Origin: Chromera velia
Taxonomy: Eukaryota; Sar; Chromeraceae
Assembly: GCA_018398765.1 (NCBI GenBank)
Contig: JAHBMJ010002047.1
Coordinates: 3,339-22,932 of the forward strand
Reading direction: 5' to 3'
Length of the DNA: 19,594 nt
The notes beneath the pieces are model-generated. The model ran no database searches, was not told where the DNA came from, and saw only the letters and a program-made list of their open reading frames with translations. Of the stretch, positions 18,824-19,594 are shown piece after piece; within the stretch, counting starts at the first letter, position 1; the number at the start of each line of letters is the position of its first letter. The translations under genes were made by a program, and so were the position numbers.

Positions 18824-19594
18824 TACATCGTCTTTTCTTTCCTTTTTTCTCAAACAAACAGACAGACAGACAGGCAGGCATGCCTGTATGCTGCATGCAT
18901 GCATGCAGGCAAACGAGTAGACAGATGGAGCAGCACGTCGACGAACACAAAAAGACTGGGCGTCAGTGCAACATGCTATTGAGCTCTCGACCGCTTTGTA
19001 GCTTTTGTCTTATATCTCAGCAATTGTACGGTCTTTCTTCCTCTCTCCCTTCCCATCTCAACAAATTGAGACGTTCTATGTCAGATCCATCTAGCCTTTT
19101 GACTCTGCTGAGGAAACACACAAGTCAACCTCTCAACCTACTCACGCACCTGTGTAGCTGGATGAGCCAAGAGAGCACTCACAGCCCTCGGCATCATCTG
19201 CAATCAACATTGTAACGCAAAGAGAATCAAACTCTGATGATTGAAAGGAAAGGGATGAGACGATGAAGGCAGACACACAAACAGACGAATCCAAAGCACT
19301 CACAGACGTGAAATGCCATATCAACAGTGAGTCACGAGAGAAGGGTCTGGAATACTTCAGAGCCAAAACATGTATGCAAGGAGAGAGTCAACACGTTGTG
19401 TGAATCTACCACCTGCATCCTCTCCCCTCTGCCCACCTCCGTGCGAGTGGTCCCGTGTCCCAGCTGTCCAAAATGATTTGCCCCCCAGGTGTACAGGACA
19501 CCGAAAAGGGTCAAGCACGCCGAGTGATTGGCCCCGAAGGACAGCTGGCAGACGCCCTTCCCGTCGAGCATCCACACCCGACGGGGCACAGGAA
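13181..19594 (-). CDS. RCC1-repeat protein with long novel C-terminal region, 14 exons, 5' partial
   Basis: Model in transcript order: 19594(partial)-19437, 19197-19150, 18537-18418, 18291-18262, 18090-17995, 17758-17685, 17269-17188, 16837-16137, 15807-15456, 15365-15164, 14897-14686, 14376-14287, 13922-13794, 13444-13181. All 13 junctions agree in phase (851 visible residues, TAA stop). Visible residues 1-80 hold RCC1 blade motifs: CQLSFGANHSACLT, YTWGANHFGQLGHG and, across two introns, VLACGDHTITL. RCC1 repeats form beta-propellers in chromatin, GTPase-exchange and ciliary proteins; which role applies here is unknown. Residues about 119-230 are highly charged with an acidic run, an IQ-like SLWQGCRRAGRFRARQY and coiled-coil-like DHVSEEKRNREKH. 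About 230-435 is basic, then Ser/Pro-rich. 436-691 includes IAREARAIIDAKRRRDP, a hydrophobic GVFSFLLAAFIHAAY and DETLLTVFLTVSDHIR. The end is Gly/Ser-rich. The weakest junction is 15456/15365 (TTAG acceptor): an ATG at 15531 in another frame could instead start a separate gene with the last exons. Confidence 0.8.
14898..15163 (-). other. Intron 10 of the RCC1-domain gene (phase 1)
   Basis: 266 nt, GTGGGA donor, CTGTATGCAG acceptor. The 166-residue open frame that spans this intron and the following exon at 14614-15114 is an artefact of reading through it. Confidence 0.65.
17114..17140. repeat. (AG)n microsatellite in an intron
   Basis: About 13 AG units on the top strand, inside the RCC1-gene intron 16838-17187. 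On the transcript strand it is a (CT)n tract. Confidence 0.9.
17879..17944. repeat. CAGG/CAGA microsatellite in an intron
   Basis: Alternating CAGG, CAAG and CAGA units on the top strand within the RCC1-gene intron 17759-17994. On the transcript strand it reads as CTGT/CCTG units and ends 121 nt before the acceptor. Confidence 0.85.
18667..18823. repeat. (CAGA)n tract in an intron of the RCC1-domain gene
   Basis: About 157 bp of CAGA units with CAGG, CAAA, TAGA and CGA variants, followed by a shorter CAGA/CAGG run at about 18857-18878 and TGCATGCATGCATGCAGG near 18892-18908. All lie in the 612-nt intron between exons 2 and 3. The Cys/Leu/Ser/Val-rich frames here are repeat translations. Confidence 0.9.

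Noticed and set aside
18473-18950. Cys/Leu/Ser/Val-rich open frames resembling a membrane protein
   Set aside because: They are translations of the CAGA/CTGT microsatellite; only the 18537-18418 part, in another frame, is an RCC1 exon.
1-19594. CRISPR arrays, operons, ribosome-binding sites, prokaryotic mobile elements
   Set aside because: The repeats are simple microsatellites without unique spacers, the genes are intron-split, and nothing suggests a prokaryotic origin.

Overview
This window reads as nuclear DNA of an intron-rich eukaryote, most likely an alveolate alga of the chromerid type (inference, moderate to low confidence). No open frame is long in a prokaryotic way. Coding potential is broken into short exons whose reading phases match across GT...AG introns. 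Donors are mostly GTCAGT or GTGAGT, and acceptors are very often ATGCAG or TTTGCAG. There are many GAAA, TTTC, CTGT and CAGA microsatellites and recurrent TGCATGCA motifs. All splice models below were read by hand from phase and motif and have no transcript support.

Layout. 1-858 is a purine-only GAAA-type satellite. 1012-1254 (minus) is a small single-exon gene for a one-membrane-span protein. 1255-2170 is the divergent intergenic region, with two perfect hairpins. 2171-4034 (plus) is a complete four-exon gene for a secreted class 3 lipase with an acidic tail. A 265-bp TTTC tract follows at 4729-4993, then about 2.9 kb (5000-7900) in which I find no convincing gene. At 7910-8363 (plus) a short two-exon gene emerges on splicing, with AATAAA 41 nt after its stop. 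At 8859-10482 (minus) lie the last five exons of an unrecognised gene whose 5' end I cannot place.

From about 7300 to 12450 the DNA is a mosaic of AT-rich blocks and normal-composition genic DNA. The AT-rich part holds a poly-A/poly-T inverted-repeat element (about 11101-11478), a nested hairpin cluster (10880-10990) and a 482-bp MITE-like element (11782-12263) with 14-bp perfect terminal inverted repeats and eight copies of an 11-bp palindromic motif.

From 13181 to the right edge, one large minus-strand gene can be assembled from 14 exons (851 visible residues, 5' end outside the window). It begins with RCC1 repeats and continues into a charged, partly IQ-like and coiled-coil-like region, a low-complexity linker and a C-terminal region I do not recognise. 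The short open frames seen over this interval are fragments of this gene or repeat noise.

The genes do not form an operon or an obvious pathway. The notable material is the RCC1 fusion, two genes visible only after splicing, the recurrent splice-site vocabulary and the mobile-element-like AT-rich blocks.
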